From Spartobacteria bacterium (GTDB lineage Bacteria; Verrucomicrobiota; Verrucomicrobiia; Chthoniobacterales; Chthoniobacteraceae): a stretch of 11,337 nucleotides of DNA. Within the stretch, counting starts at the first letter, position 1. Each line of letters begins with the position of its first letter. The position numbers and the translations under genes were made by a program. Below are positions 1 through 6,429 of this stretch, in pieces. The DNA is taken from contig JANXZI010000306.1 of the NCBI GenBank assembly GCA_025355595.1, positions 1 through 11,337 on the forward strand. The letters run 5' to 3'. The notes under the pieces are model-generated. The model searched no databases, was not told the DNA's origin, and saw only the letters and a list, made by a program, of their open reading frames with translations.

Positions 1-548
1 GGCGCGCCCAGCTTCACCCAAGTCCGCGCCATCGGCGCACCATGCACGTCCCAGCGCGAGCCGCACGCGACGATGGCCGGGAGCGTCTCGGGATTCATCC
101 CCGCGAAATGCCGTAACCGGATCGTAGCCGTCACGCCTGCCGGGATCGGCGCATCGGGCGTGCCGATTTCCAGCGCCGGCATCGCAGCGCCCGAGGGAAC
201 ATCGGCGGAATCGTGGCAGTCGAAGCCGTCCTCACCGCACGCATCACCCGGCGTCACGCGCAGCAGCCCCACTTCGAGCAGTGTGTTTTTTGTCCGCGAA
301 AAAGTGAGCGTCCCCGCGACGTGAATCATCCGCAGCGCGTCGGCGCTCTCGACATCGTAAGTCACCACATGCCCCGCGCGCACCTGCACGCGCTCGCCGA
401 CCTTCGGCGGTCGCCCGCCCCACGTCGCCGCATCCGACCACGCGCCGGACTTCGCCGAGCGCGCATCGAAGGTGACGTCATCCGCGAAGAGCGATGTTCC
501 GGTGAGAAGGGTGAGAACGACGGCGAGGAAGCGAAGCAGGTGGTGCAT
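1..548 (-). CDS. Secreted G8-domain protein, N-terminal part (runs off left edge)
   Basis: The reading frame is open from an ATG at 548 to the window edge, giving 182 residues with no stop. Residues 1-22 form a signal peptide: HH and R near the start, a Leu/Val-rich core, and a likely cleavage site after SLFA, so the protein is exported. Residues about 30-182 fit a G8 domain, a beta-rich module named for conserved glycines, seen in CEMIP/PKHD1-type and bacterial extracellular proteins. Visible marks are GAWSDAATWGGRPPKVGERV, then AGHVVTYD, the strand IHVAGTLTF, and a late RTWVKLG. Cys104 and Cys111 could form a disulfide. G8 proteins are often large with beta-helix repeats and are thought to act on or bind extracellular glycans, but the rest lies outside the window, so no activity can be assigned. 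No clear Shine-Dalgarno sequence precedes the ATG. The gene lies 110 bases downstream of the DUF5677 gene on the same strand. Confidence 0.75.
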   Translation of the reverse strand, partial: MHHLLRFLAVVLTLLTGTSLFADDVTFDARSAKSGAWSDAATWGGRPPKVGERVQVRAGHVVTYDVESADALRMIHVAGTLTFSRTKNTLLEVGLLRVTPGDACGEDGFDCHDSADVPSGAAMPALEIGTPDAPIPAGVTATIRLRHFAGMNPETLPAIVACGSRWDVHGAPMARTWVKLGA

Positions 549-611
549 GGGGGAAAGAATTCCGCGAAGACAACCCGGCGCGCGGAACGTCATTAGCCCG
601 ATGCGGCGGAG

Positions 612-627
612 CGCAGCGCACGCTGCG
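612..627. other. Short perfect hairpin in the gap before the G8 gene
   Basis: The 110-base gap between the DUF5677 stop and the G8 start holds CGCAGC-GCAC-GCTGCG, a six-base stem with a four-base loop. No T-run follows on the minus strand, so it is not a standard intrinsic terminator for the DUF5677 gene. Nothing else was recognised in the gap. Confidence 0.3.
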
Positions 628-658
628 TGCGTCAAAGACGCTTGAAAGATTTGGAGCT

Positions 659-1363
659 TCACGCCTCTCCTGTATTTGGACGATCTTCTTTGAGAGCATC
701 CACAAGTTCGCCAAGAATAATTGCAGCATGGTCAACGTGGAGTTGTGGGGTATCGGTGTCTAAAAGTTGCGGTGTGAATGCAGCAGCCAGAGTTAGCACA
801 TAGGCCATTGTACGGAGATTTCTGGTCGGGAGACTTTCCTCGAAATGTCTTGCGGTCAGCCCACCAATTTCAGCATGGGTGTGCTGACTGTAGAGAAAAT
901 ACTCGAACTGGTAGTTGATATCGAGCTTCGCGATATCGGCGGTTTCTTTGACGCTCAATTTGCGCGGTGATCCACTGAAATTGGCTTCCTCACGGATCCG
1001 GCGTTCCAAGTCCTCGAATTCCGAAAGCAATGGATCATTTTCCAAGTGAACGGAAATCCGCCTTCGAAAGTTGATGACCTCTCGCAGCATCTTCTCTCCG
1101 GCAAATCCCGGTTCGTTTACCGCCGCCGCAAGAATAAATCCACTTTCAAGCATGCTGCGCACGATCAGAGGCACCGCAGCAAAGCAACCGCTATCAATTA
1201 GCACCTTCGCGTCATCCGCGAGCCAGACCAAGCTGTTTGCGTGGCGCTGAACGTATGCCTCGACGAGCGAGAATGACCGTTTTTCATCAGAAGCTTCGGC
1301 TACGACTGCCCGCAGCAGCAAAAGCGCCCGCTCGAATAGATCACGGCAACGTTCAAGCTTCAC
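659..1363 (-). CDS. DUF5677 family protein, low GC
   Basis: This gene encodes a 234-residue, mostly helical cytoplasmic protein of the DUF5677 family, whose function is unknown. Recognisable features are the central helix PLIVRSMLESG (65-75), matching the family's R-x-x-L-E helix, and Y-F-L-Y-S-Q-H-T-H-A-E (155-165), matching its Tyr/Ser/His region before a C-terminal helical part. There is no signal peptide and no convincing membrane segment. The start is a GTG at 1363 that overlaps the M42 peptidase TGA by four bases (GTGA), which suggests translational coupling. A later start cannot be excluded, but residues 1-30 already read as a plausible helix. GC content is near 50% (27 of 60 in a counted stretch near the 3' end), clearly below its neighbours, which suggests recent acquisition. 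DUF5677 proteins are often found in variable genome regions, but no role in defence is shown here. Confidence 0.7.
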   Translation of the reverse strand: MKLERCRDLFERALLLLRAVVAEASDEKRSFSLVEAYVQRHANSLVWLADDAKVLIDSGCFAAVPLIVRSMLESGFILAAAVNEPGFAGEKMLREVINFRRRISVHLENDPLLSEFEDLERRIREEANFSGSPRKLSVKETADIAKLDINYQFEYFLYSQHTHAEIGGLTARHFEESLPTRNLRTMAYVLTLAAAFTPQLLDTDTPQLHVDHAAIILGELVDALKEDRPNTGEA

Positions 1364-2442
1364 AGCCGGTGCGCGAAGTCATCGTCCTCCGTCACGCTCT
1401 CGACGACGCGCGCGATGAGTTCGATGGTCTTCTCCACGTCGCGCAGATCGGCCATTTCCACGACGGAGTGCATGTAGCGCAGCGGGAAGGAAATCAGCGC
1501 GCTGGGGATGCCTTCCTTCACGTCGAAGATCACATCCGTGTCCGTGCCGCTGTAGCGCGAGCTGCTCTCGTGCTGGAGCGCGATCTTGTGCTTCTCGGCG
1601 ACCTTGATGATGCGCTTGATGACCTTCGGGTGGTTGCAGGTGCCGTGGCAAATGCTCGGGCCGGCGGCGAATTTCACGTCGCCGTGAATGTTCGCATCAA
1701 TGCCGGGCGTGTCGGTGGCGTGTGTGACGTCGAGGACGATGGCGACATCGGGCATGAGGCGGTGCGCCACCATCTTCGCGCCGTGGCCGCCGATTTCCTC
1801 CTGCACGGCATTCACGGCGATGACGGTGCTGCGGAGCTTCGCGCGATTTTTGAAAAGGCGCGCGAGAACCTGCGAGAGGACGAAGCTGCCGAGGCGGTTG
1901 TCGAGCGCGCGGCCGACGATGCGGTGCGGGCCGAATTCCTCGACGGTGTCGGCATACACGGCGGGGTGGCCGACGCGCAGGCCGAGCTTTTTCACCTCCT
2001 TGTCGGACGATGCGCCGACGTCCACATACAGCTCGTGGATTTTCGGCGCCTTCTCGTCGTGGAGGTGATCCTTGCGGAGATGGATGGCGGTGTTGCCGAT
2101 GATGCCGCGGACGACGCCCTTGTCGCCCTGGATGTCGAGCCTGCGCCCGCGCGCGGTCGCGGTGTCGCTGCCGCCGATGCGGTCCACGCGGAGGAAGCCT
2201 TCCTTCGTGATGTGCTTCACGATGAAACCGATCTCGTCGGCATGCGCCTCGATCATGATGCGGCGCGCTTTCGGGTTGCGGCCTTCGAGCGTGGCCCAAG
2301 CGGTGCCGTAGGCGTCGTTTTCCACGCGGTCGGAAAAATTACGCACATACGCGGCCCACTTGCGCTGGCCGGGGAGTTCGAAGCCGGTCGGGCTGGGAGT
2401 GGAGAGGAGGTCGAAAAGGAAGGTTTTGGCGTCTTTGTCCAT
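1360..2442 (-). CDS. M42 family metallopeptidase (glutamyl/deblocking aminopeptidase type)
   Basis: This 360-residue protein is a cytoplasmic M42 aminopeptidase, a di-metal enzyme that forms large tetrahedral shells and trims short peptides. The expected motifs appear in order: EAHADEIGF (65-73, His67 a metal ligand and Asp69 its helper), GRALDNR (178-183 region, bridging Asp181), VQEEIGGHGA (213-222, Glu215 as general base and Glu216 as ligand), LDVTHATDTPG (237-247, Asp238 ligand), SGTDTD (298-303) and MHSVVE (324-329, His325 ligand). Length and motif set are complete, so activity is likely; substrate preference cannot be read. I chose the ATG at 2442 (MDKDAKTFLF) because M42 proteins begin just before this helix. 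The frame stays open upstream, but that extension is Arg/Ser-rich and does not look like protein. There is no clear Shine-Dalgarno site. A terminator lies between IF-3 and this gene, so it probably has its own promoter in 2443-2734. Confidence 0.9.
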   Translation of the reverse strand: MDKDAKTFLFDLLSTPSPTGFELPGQRKWAAYVRNFSDRVENDAYGTAWATLEGRNPKARRIMIEAHADEIGFIVKHITKEGFLRVDRIGGSDTATARGRRLDIQGDKGVVRGIIGNTAIHLRKDHLHDEKAPKIHELYVDVGASSDKEVKKLGLRVGHPAVYADTVEEFGPHRIVGRALDNRLGSFVLSQVLARLFKNRAKLRSTVIAVNAVQEEIGGHGAKMVAHRLMPDVAIVLDVTHATDTPGIDANIHGDVKFAAGPSICHGTCNHPKVIKRIIKVAEKHKIALQHESSSRYSGTDTDVIFDVKEGIPSALISFPLRYMHSVVEMADLRDVEKTIELIARVVESVTEDDDFAHRL

Positions 2443-2585
2443 GGGTCGGGGTGTGGTGAAAGTGTGCGTCGCGGGCGATGCGGCGACAGGTGAACAGTGG
2501 ACGCTGCGCGAGTAAAGCCGCGCGGAAATAAGTGGTCGTCCAATTTGCAGATAAACTCTGAACACGCGGCGCTGGCGGCGGCAAT

Positions 2586-2687
2586 GTGGGATGGGCATCT
2601 TGCCTGTCCACGGGCGAGCGACTGCCAGGGGCGTCCGAAATCAGCACGCCTGACTTGCCTCCGGGACAGGCTGGAAGCCTATCCTAC
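2586..2687. repeat. Imperfect inverted repeat made of two hairpins, REP-like
   Basis: Two 24-base arms (2586-2609 and 2664-2687) are inverted copies agreeing at 18 of 24 positions. Each arm also folds on itself. The left arm has GGATGGGCA / TGCCTGTCC around a TCT loop (2589-2609), fully paired if two G-U pairs are allowed. The right arm has GGACAGGCT / AGCCTATCC around a GGA loop (2664-2684), with one mismatch. The 54-base centre has no coding signal. This structure in a gap between genes looks like a dispersed palindromic element of the kind found in many copies per genome, but copy number cannot be seen here. Confidence 0.55.
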
Positions 2688-2734
2688 ATGAATCTGTCGC
2701 AAGCCGATGTGATTGGGATCACTGGCCGCGCATC

Positions 2735-2766
2735 AAAAAATCGCGCGCACGACCTCGCGAGTGCGC
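2735..2766 (-). terminator. Likely intrinsic terminator of infC
   Basis: Immediately after the infC stop, the minus strand reads GCGCAC, a ten-base loop, GTGCGC, then GCGA and six T residues. A six-base GC-rich stem followed by a T-run fits a Rho-independent terminator. The four bases between stem and T-run make it slightly imperfect. Confidence 0.55.
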
Positions 2767-3426
2767 CTACTTTTTCTCCGGCTCCGTCTCGTCCACATCC
2801 TCGTCCGCCTCGTCGTGCTCGTCGGGCTCCTGTAGGACCATGTCGTGCGGGCCGTAGAAATGGCGTTTGCGCTTTCCGGGTGGCAGCGGGACGAGGGACA
2901 TGAAAATATTGCGACCGATCAATTTCGGCATGGCTTCGGGTGTGCCCATGGTTTCGAGATCCTTGCGAATCCTCCCCATGATCCCCATGCCGAGTTCCTG
3001 ATGTGCCATTTCGCGTCCGCGGAACTGGAGGAGCATCCGGACCTTGTTGCCCTTGTCCAGAAATTCCTCGGCGTGGCGCAGCTTCGTCTCGTAGTCGTGC
3101 TTGCCGATGTTCACGCGGAACTTGATCTCCTTCATCTTGGAGGCCGCGTTCTGCTTCTTCTCCTTGTCGTGCTTGGAGAGCTCGTACTTGAACTTTCCAA
3201 AGTCCACGATGCGGCAGACGGGCGGCACGGCGTTTGCCGAGACTTCCACGAGGTCGAGGCCCAGTTCCATCGCCTTGCGCAGCGCGTCCTGAAGTTTCAT
3301 CACCCCGAGCTGCTCGCTGGTGGACGCGAGGACCACACGCACTTCTTTTGCGCGGATCCGTTGATTGATTCGAATGGTTTGGAGTTGGATGGTCTTGTCA
3401 GCGTTGGTCCGCGCACCGTGGAGCAT
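2767..3426 (-). CDS. infC: Translation initiation factor IF-3
   Basis: IF-3 binds the 30S subunit, checks start-codon pairing and keeps subunits apart. The 219-residue product has the N-domain (about 18-90, with INQRIRAKEVRVV, SEQLGVM and the signature VPPVCRIVDFGKFKYE), a Lys-rich linker (HDKEKKQNAASKMKEIKFRV) and the C-domain (about 95-185, with IGKHDYETKLRHAEEFLDKG, FRGREMAHQELG and GTPEAMPKLIGR). Past the usual end it carries about 30 extra residues finishing in an acidic tail (DEHDEADEDVDETEPE). E. coli IF-3 has 180 residues. The ATG at 3426 adds a 17-residue leader before the conserved start. An ATT codon lies just before RINQRIRAK and AUU is the known rare start of E. coli infC, so the true start is uncertain. 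No rpmI or rplT follows downstream; a terminator and then an M42 peptidase do. Confidence 0.95.
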   Translation of the reverse strand: MLHGARTNADKTIQLQTIRINQRIRAKEVRVVLASTSEQLGVMKLQDALRKAMELGLDLVEVSANAVPPVCRIVDFGKFKYELSKHDKEKKQNAASKMKEIKFRVNIGKHDYETKLRHAEEFLDKGNKVRMLLQFRGREMAHQELGMGIMGRIRKDLETMGTPEAMPKLIGRNIFMSLVPLPPGKRKRHFYGPHDMVLQEPDEHDEADEDVDETEPEKK

Positions 3427-3545
3427 CGGGGCGGCCCATTTCGATTTCGTGTCGCCCGCGCCTGCGCCCGGCTTTCACACCGGATTTGCTGGCGGCTCCG
3501 TTCCCATCCGCGCGAGCGACCGTCGCAAAAGGGGGCACGCCATTT

Positions 3546-3968
3546 TCACGGCGCATCAGGGCAGGGAATTACGGGCGTTCGTGCCCGGCGGCAAGGGATT
3601 TTTCGCCAGTGCCAGAGAACGTAACAAACTGCCGCACCCGCGGAATACGCGGCCACGTCCCGCCAGTCGGCGGTCCCACGGTGCGTGAGAAATGGCCCCG
3701 CGCCCTCTGCGATGAAGGCCCACACGGCGAGGTGGAGAAAAATTTCGCCGCCTTCTGGCATCGCATCATGCGTGCGCAGTCCGAGCCGGCGCTGGAGCCA
3801 CAGCACGAGCGGGAGCGCGGCCGGGATGAGCAGGGTGTCGGCAAAATGCCCGCGCATGAACGGCCCCATCGCGAAGTGCGGCTTCAGCAGCCAGCGATTC
3901 ACCGCGTAGGCCGCGCACGCCGCGATGCACAGCGGATCGCGCCAGTACCGGAACGCCGCGCTTTTCAA
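3546..3968 (-). CDS. Conserved small integral membrane protein, unknown function
   Basis: Beginning at a TTG codon at 3968, this frame gives 140 residues with four likely membrane helices at about 12-27, 43-58, 75-92 and 104-120. Between them are conserved-looking polar motifs: FRYWRDP and NRWLLKPH near the start, RGHFADTLLIPAALPLVLWL, RRLGLR, then GGEIFLHLAVWAFIAEGAGP and DWRDVAAYSAGA. From memory these match a widespread unnamed inner-membrane protein family seen in Bacteroidota and Verrucomicrobia; no function is known to me. The frame is open upstream to 4427, but that part has random composition and overlaps the ferritin-like gene, so it was not included. The TTG overlaps the stop of a 21-codon ORF by four bases (TTGA). 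No ribosome binding site is evident. The C-terminal tail is Arg- and Pro-rich. Confidence 0.65.
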   Translation of the reverse strand: MKSAAFRYWRDPLCIAACAAYAVNRWLLKPHFAMGPFMRGHFADTLLIPAALPLVLWLQRRLGLRTHDAMPEGGEIFLHLAVWAFIAEGAGPFLTHRGTADWRDVAAYSAGAAVCYVLWHWRKIPCRRARTPVIPCPDAP

Positions 3969-4030
3969 AGCAGCGCAAAAATTGCCGCGCCAGATCCGAT
4001 CGCGATGAGGAGCTTCAAAAGGATGATCAC
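3965..4030 (-). CDS. Possible 21-residue hydrophobic peptide upstream of the membrane protein
   Basis: A GTG at 4030 opens a 21-codon frame encoding a single hydrophobic stretch (MIILLKLLIAIGSG then AAIFALL), enough for one membrane helix. Its TGA overlaps the TTG start of the membrane protein, so the two could be translationally coupled, or a frameshift could join them into one protein. There is no visible Shine-Dalgarno sequence. It could also be a chance ORF. Confidence 0.25.
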   Translation of the reverse strand: MIILLKLLIAIGSGAAIFALL

Positions 4031-4338
4031 GCGCGGAAGCTAGCCGCATCGCGCGGACGGGCAAGTGATCAAGGTCAAATCCACCGCGCGGAAACCGTGC
4101 GGCGCAAGCTCCTCCCGTTTGCGGCTTCGCAGCCGCCTGCAAAAAACCTTCCTCCGCGCCTCGCAGGCAACACCTCCGCGTCTTTGCATTTGTATCGCTC
4201 GCCGCCGTGCTCGCCCCTGCATCGTTGGAGGCCATCGAGCCGGTCGCCGCGTTCACGCCCGGCGCGCGCATCCTTTTCCAGGGTGACCCGATCCACCGAT
4301 GGCCTGCAAGACAGCTCTGAGCAACCCCACGGCACGCG
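4031..4338. other. Gap between the ferritin-like gene and the membrane protein gene
   Basis: No intact gene is supported here. The stretch carries a perfect hairpin at 4121-4136 (GCGGCT-TCGC-AGCCGC) and the remains of a plus-strand SGNH hydrolase gene, listed separately. The hairpin has no T-run in the direction needed to terminate the ferritin-like gene. Confidence 0.5.
4162..4320 (+). pseudogene. Remnant of the 5' end of a secreted SGNH/GDSL hydrolase gene
   Basis: The plus-strand frame through 4186 reads RRQHLRVFAFVSLAAVLAPA, then SLEA, IEPVAAFTPG and ARILFQGDPI before stopping at 4318-4320. This is a signal peptide followed by the block-I signature of the SGNH hydrolase (GDSL esterase/lipase) family, normally A-R-I-L-F-Q-G-D-S-I-T-D-G. 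Two lesions are visible: the catalytic Ser of GDS is Pro (codon CCG), and an extra C at about 4294 shifts the frame, since reading one base on gives the expected ITDG. Nothing of blocks II-V follows, because the convergent ferritin-like gene ends at 4339. No start codon was found in frame before the signal peptide. It is therefore a decayed fragment. Confidence 0.6.
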
Positions 4339-4953
4339 CTACTCCGGCTTCGCGGCGTCCACCGACTCGTAGCCCTTGCAGTACCTTGCCGATTCCTCCA
4401 CGGGCTGCTTGTCGTGGAGGTCCACATCGTTCGCAGTCTTCCCCGGCCCCCACGCGAACAGCCGCTCGAACAACGGCATGAGCCTGTCCTTCCGGATCTG
4501 TCCGAGGAAATACACCTCGTGCTCCTTCTCCTTCATCCCCATCTCGTAGAGCAGAGCGTCGTGCTCGCGGATGCCGAGCGAGTGAAAGTGGCGCATCATC
4601 ACGAAGTATTCGCACACATTCCCGCTCTCCAGTTTCCCCGCAAAAAAGAACGGCATGAACCGCCCAATGACGTGGCAGCTTGCCGAGATGATCCTGCCGA
4701 TGATGTGCAGCTTCACCTCCAGCCAGCGCGACACCGGCACCCCATAGCGATCCATCAGCGCGCGGACATTCTCGCGGTGCTTCCATTCGTCCTCCTCGAT
4801 CTGCCGCACCGCCGCCTTCGCCGCCGGATCCTTCAGCGAGCGCGCGTGCCCGATGTACGCAAACGCCGCCGCCTTCTCCCCCGAATAGGCTTTCTGCAAA
4901 AGTCTCACGAGCGCGGGATGGGTGAACTTCATGAATTTTGCCTTGATGGACAT
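4339..4953 (-). CDS. Ferritin-like di-iron protein, COQ7-like ligand pattern
   Basis: This 204-residue helical protein shows the ligand order of a ferritin-like di-iron carboxylate site: Glu26 (in SGEKAAAFAYIGHARSL), E56-x-x-H59 (EEDEWKHRENV), Glu115 in the third helix (GNVCEYFVMMRHFHSLG), and E142-x-x-H145 (MKEKEHEVYF). E...ExxH...E...ExxH is the pattern of COQ7/demethoxyubiquinone hydroxylase and related oxygenases, so an oxygen-dependent hydroxylase or oxidase, or an iron-handling role, is possible; the substrate cannot be read. Residues 83-105 (HIIGRIISASCHVIGRFMP) could be a membrane-associating stretch, as in COQ7. I chose the ATG at 4953 (MSIKAKFMKF); a later Met at residue 8 is also possible. 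The longer frame to 5052 has a low-complexity start and was rejected. No ubiquinone gene is nearby, so a quinone role is only inference. Confidence 0.65.
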   Translation of the reverse strand: MSIKAKFMKFTHPALVRLLQKAYSGEKAAAFAYIGHARSLKDPAAKAAVRQIEEDEWKHRENVRALMDRYGVPVSRWLEVKLHIIGRIISASCHVIGRFMPFFFAGKLESGNVCEYFVMMRHFHSLGIREHDALLYEMGMKEKEHEVYFLGQIRKDRLMPLFERLFAWGPGKTANDVDLHDKQPVEESARYCKGYESVDAAKPE

Positions 4954-4986
4954 GGGTAGTGGAGCACGCGGCGCGCTGCCAGTCAC

Positions 4987-5041
4987 CACGATCGTGACGT
5001 TCGGTGTTAGACGTTCAAACGAACGCCGTCTGCCCGCGGGC
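4987..5041. promoter_or_regulatory. Palindromes upstream of the ferritin-like gene
   Basis: In the 120-base gap between the DUF1552 stop and the ferritin-like start lie a 10-base perfect palindrome CACGATCGTG (4987-4996), a short hairpin GTTC-AAAC-GAAC with flanking AGAC/GTCT, and GCCCGCGGGC (5032-5041). The first lies about 35 bases ahead of the ATG and could be an operator. No T-run accompanies the others, so a terminator for DUF1552 is not shown. Confidence 0.25.
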
Positions 5042-5073
5042 GATGAATCCAAAACACAGCCCGAGAACGATCC

Positions 5074-6426
5074 TCAGGCGAGTTCCTTGATGACACCATC
5101 CGACTCTCCGCCCTGAAAATTCTGGGGCACCGGCACGCCCATCCGCTCGAACATCGTGCGCCACAGATTTCCGAGCCGCACGTCCTCCTTGATGATGTGC
5201 CCCTGATGTTTCACGCCGAGCCGCGCACCGCCTGCGAGCATCGCGGGTAGATGGTGCCCGTGGTGCGCATTGATCGCACCGCCGCTGCTGCCGTACGCGA
5301 CGAGCGTGTGGTCGAGCAGCGTGCCGTCGCCCTCCTTCACCGCCTTGAGCTTGTTCAAAAAATACGCCCACTCCTCCATGTACCACACGTCTGCCTGCGT
5401 GAACCACTTCAGCTTGTCGGGGTCTTCGCCGTGGTGCGTCATTTCGTGGTAATTGTAGGGATTGCCGAGTTCGCGCCACGAGCCGGTGCCGTCCTGCCCG
5501 TCCATGCGCGGCATGTAGGCGATCACGCGCGTGCTGTCCGTCTGCAGCGCCAGCGTGATCACGTCGAACATCAGCCGCTGATAGCGCCGGTATTCGAGGC
5601 CCGCCTTGTCGGGATCGAGGCCCTGCTCCTTGCCGAAGTTCAGCGTCTCGACGTTCGGCTTCGGCCTGCGCAGCCATTCCTTTTCGTCCTGCATGCGGCG
5701 TTCGAGATCGCGGATGCCGGTGAAGTATTCGTCGAGCTTCGCGCGATCCTCCGCGCCGAGCGAGCCGCTCAGCCTGCGCGCCTCGCCGCGCAGCGAATCG
5801 AGCACGCTGTTGCGCCGCGCAAACTCCGCCTCGCGCTGGTTCAGCGTCTCCGCCGTGTCGGGCCGGAAGAGCTGGTCGAAAAGCACGTGCGGCCGGTTTT
5901 CCGAGGGCAAAGGCGTGCCGCTCGGCGCCCACGAAATCGTCTGATCCTGGTTGCCGCCAAAGCCGGTGCCACGCTTGATGCCGAGCGTGAGTGAACGGAA
6001 TCGCGTCGCCTTGCCAATCGCAGCGGCGAGTTCCTGATCGCACGACACGCGGAGTTTCACACCCGCGCTGTGCGTGTTCGTGCCGGTGAGGAAAGTGCGA
6101 TCACCGACGTGTCCGCCGGAGTGCGTGAGCTTCATCCCGGAGATCACCGTGAAGTCGCTGCGCAGCGGTTCGAGCGGCTTGAGGATCGGCGAGACGTCAT
6201 AGTTCGCGCCGGTTTTCGCAGGAGTAAAGTCGCGCCCGTTGATCCCGAGACCCCAGAAAGTGAACACAGCGCGCCGCGGAGTCTCGTGCGCGGCGATGGA
6301 GCCGGCGCTGGTCACGGATGCGGCATGCACGCTCATCGCGTCGAGCCACGGCAGCGCGATCGAGACGCCCGCGCCTTTCAGAAATGTGCGGCGCGGCATG
6401 GGTCGCGGATGGTGGATGATGTTCAT
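5074..6426 (-). CDS. DUF1552 protein, Tat-exported
   Basis: The 450-residue product belongs to the DUF1552 family, abundant in Planctomycetes and Verrucomicrobia and usually encoded next to a DUF1592-type cytochrome, as here. The N-terminus has a twin-arginine signal, PRRTFLKGAGVSIALPWLDA (residues 11-30), so the protein is predicted to be folded in the cytoplasm and exported by Tat. The body shows RRAVFTFWGLGING near residue 50, SDFTVISGMKLTHSGGHVGD, YMPRMDGQDG, and a His-rich segment near the end: GSSGGAINAHHGHHLPAMLAGG, beginning at 379 with His388, 389, 391 and 392. These look like metal-site or active-site residues of a sulfatase/phosphatase-like fold, but no reaction is established. Its ATG lies three bases after the DUF1592 stop, implying co-transcription and coupling. 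Met10 is an alternative start. No haem motif is present. Confidence 0.88.
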   Translation of the reverse strand: MNIIHHPRPMPRRTFLKGAGVSIALPWLDAMSVHAASVTSAGSIAAHETPRRAVFTFWGLGINGRDFTPAKTGANYDVSPILKPLEPLRSDFTVISGMKLTHSGGHVGDRTFLTGTNTHSAGVKLRVSCDQELAAAIGKATRFRSLTLGIKRGTGFGGNQDQTISWAPSGTPLPSENRPHVLFDQLFRPDTAETLNQREAEFARRNSVLDSLRGEARRLSGSLGAEDRAKLDEYFTGIRDLERRMQDEKEWLRRPKPNVETLNFGKEQGLDPDKAGLEYRRYQRLMFDVITLALQTDSTRVIAYMPRMDGQDGTGSWRELGNPYNYHEMTHHGEDPDKLKWFTQADVWYMEEWAYFLNKLKAVKEGDGTLLDHTLVAYGSSGGAINAHHGHHLPAMLAGGARLGVKHQGHIIKEDVRLGNLWRTMFERMGVPVPQNFQGGESDGVIKELA

Positions 6427-6429
6427 GGC

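Larger units (their letters stand above)
2443..2766. other. Gene-free stretch between infC and the M42 peptidase gene
   Basis: No gene is supported in these 324 bases. They hold an AT-richer patch at about 2521-2560 that could carry the peptidase promoter (no convincing -35/-10 pair was found), the inverted repeat at 2586-2687, and the infC terminator at 2735-2766. Confidence 0.6.

Noticed and set aside
1237..2493. 418-residue plus-strand ORF over the M42 gene
   Set aside because: It is antisense to a peptidase with all catalytic motifs, and its Ala/Arg/Val/His-rich composition is typical of a shadow frame in high-GC DNA.
2443..2598. N-terminal extension of the M42 peptidase (52 extra residues)
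   Set aside because: M42 proteins start at the helix beginning MDKDAKTFLF; the extra part has no family counterpart and runs into the inverted repeat.
3969..4427. N-terminal extension of the membrane-protein frame up to 4427
   Set aside because: The extension has random Arg/Ser/Ala-rich sequence and overlaps the 3' end of the ferritin-like gene.
5015..6043. 342-residue minus-strand ORF overlapping DUF1552 in another frame
   Set aside because: It is an Arg/Ala/His-rich shadow of the DUF1552 gene, which has a Tat signal and family motifs.
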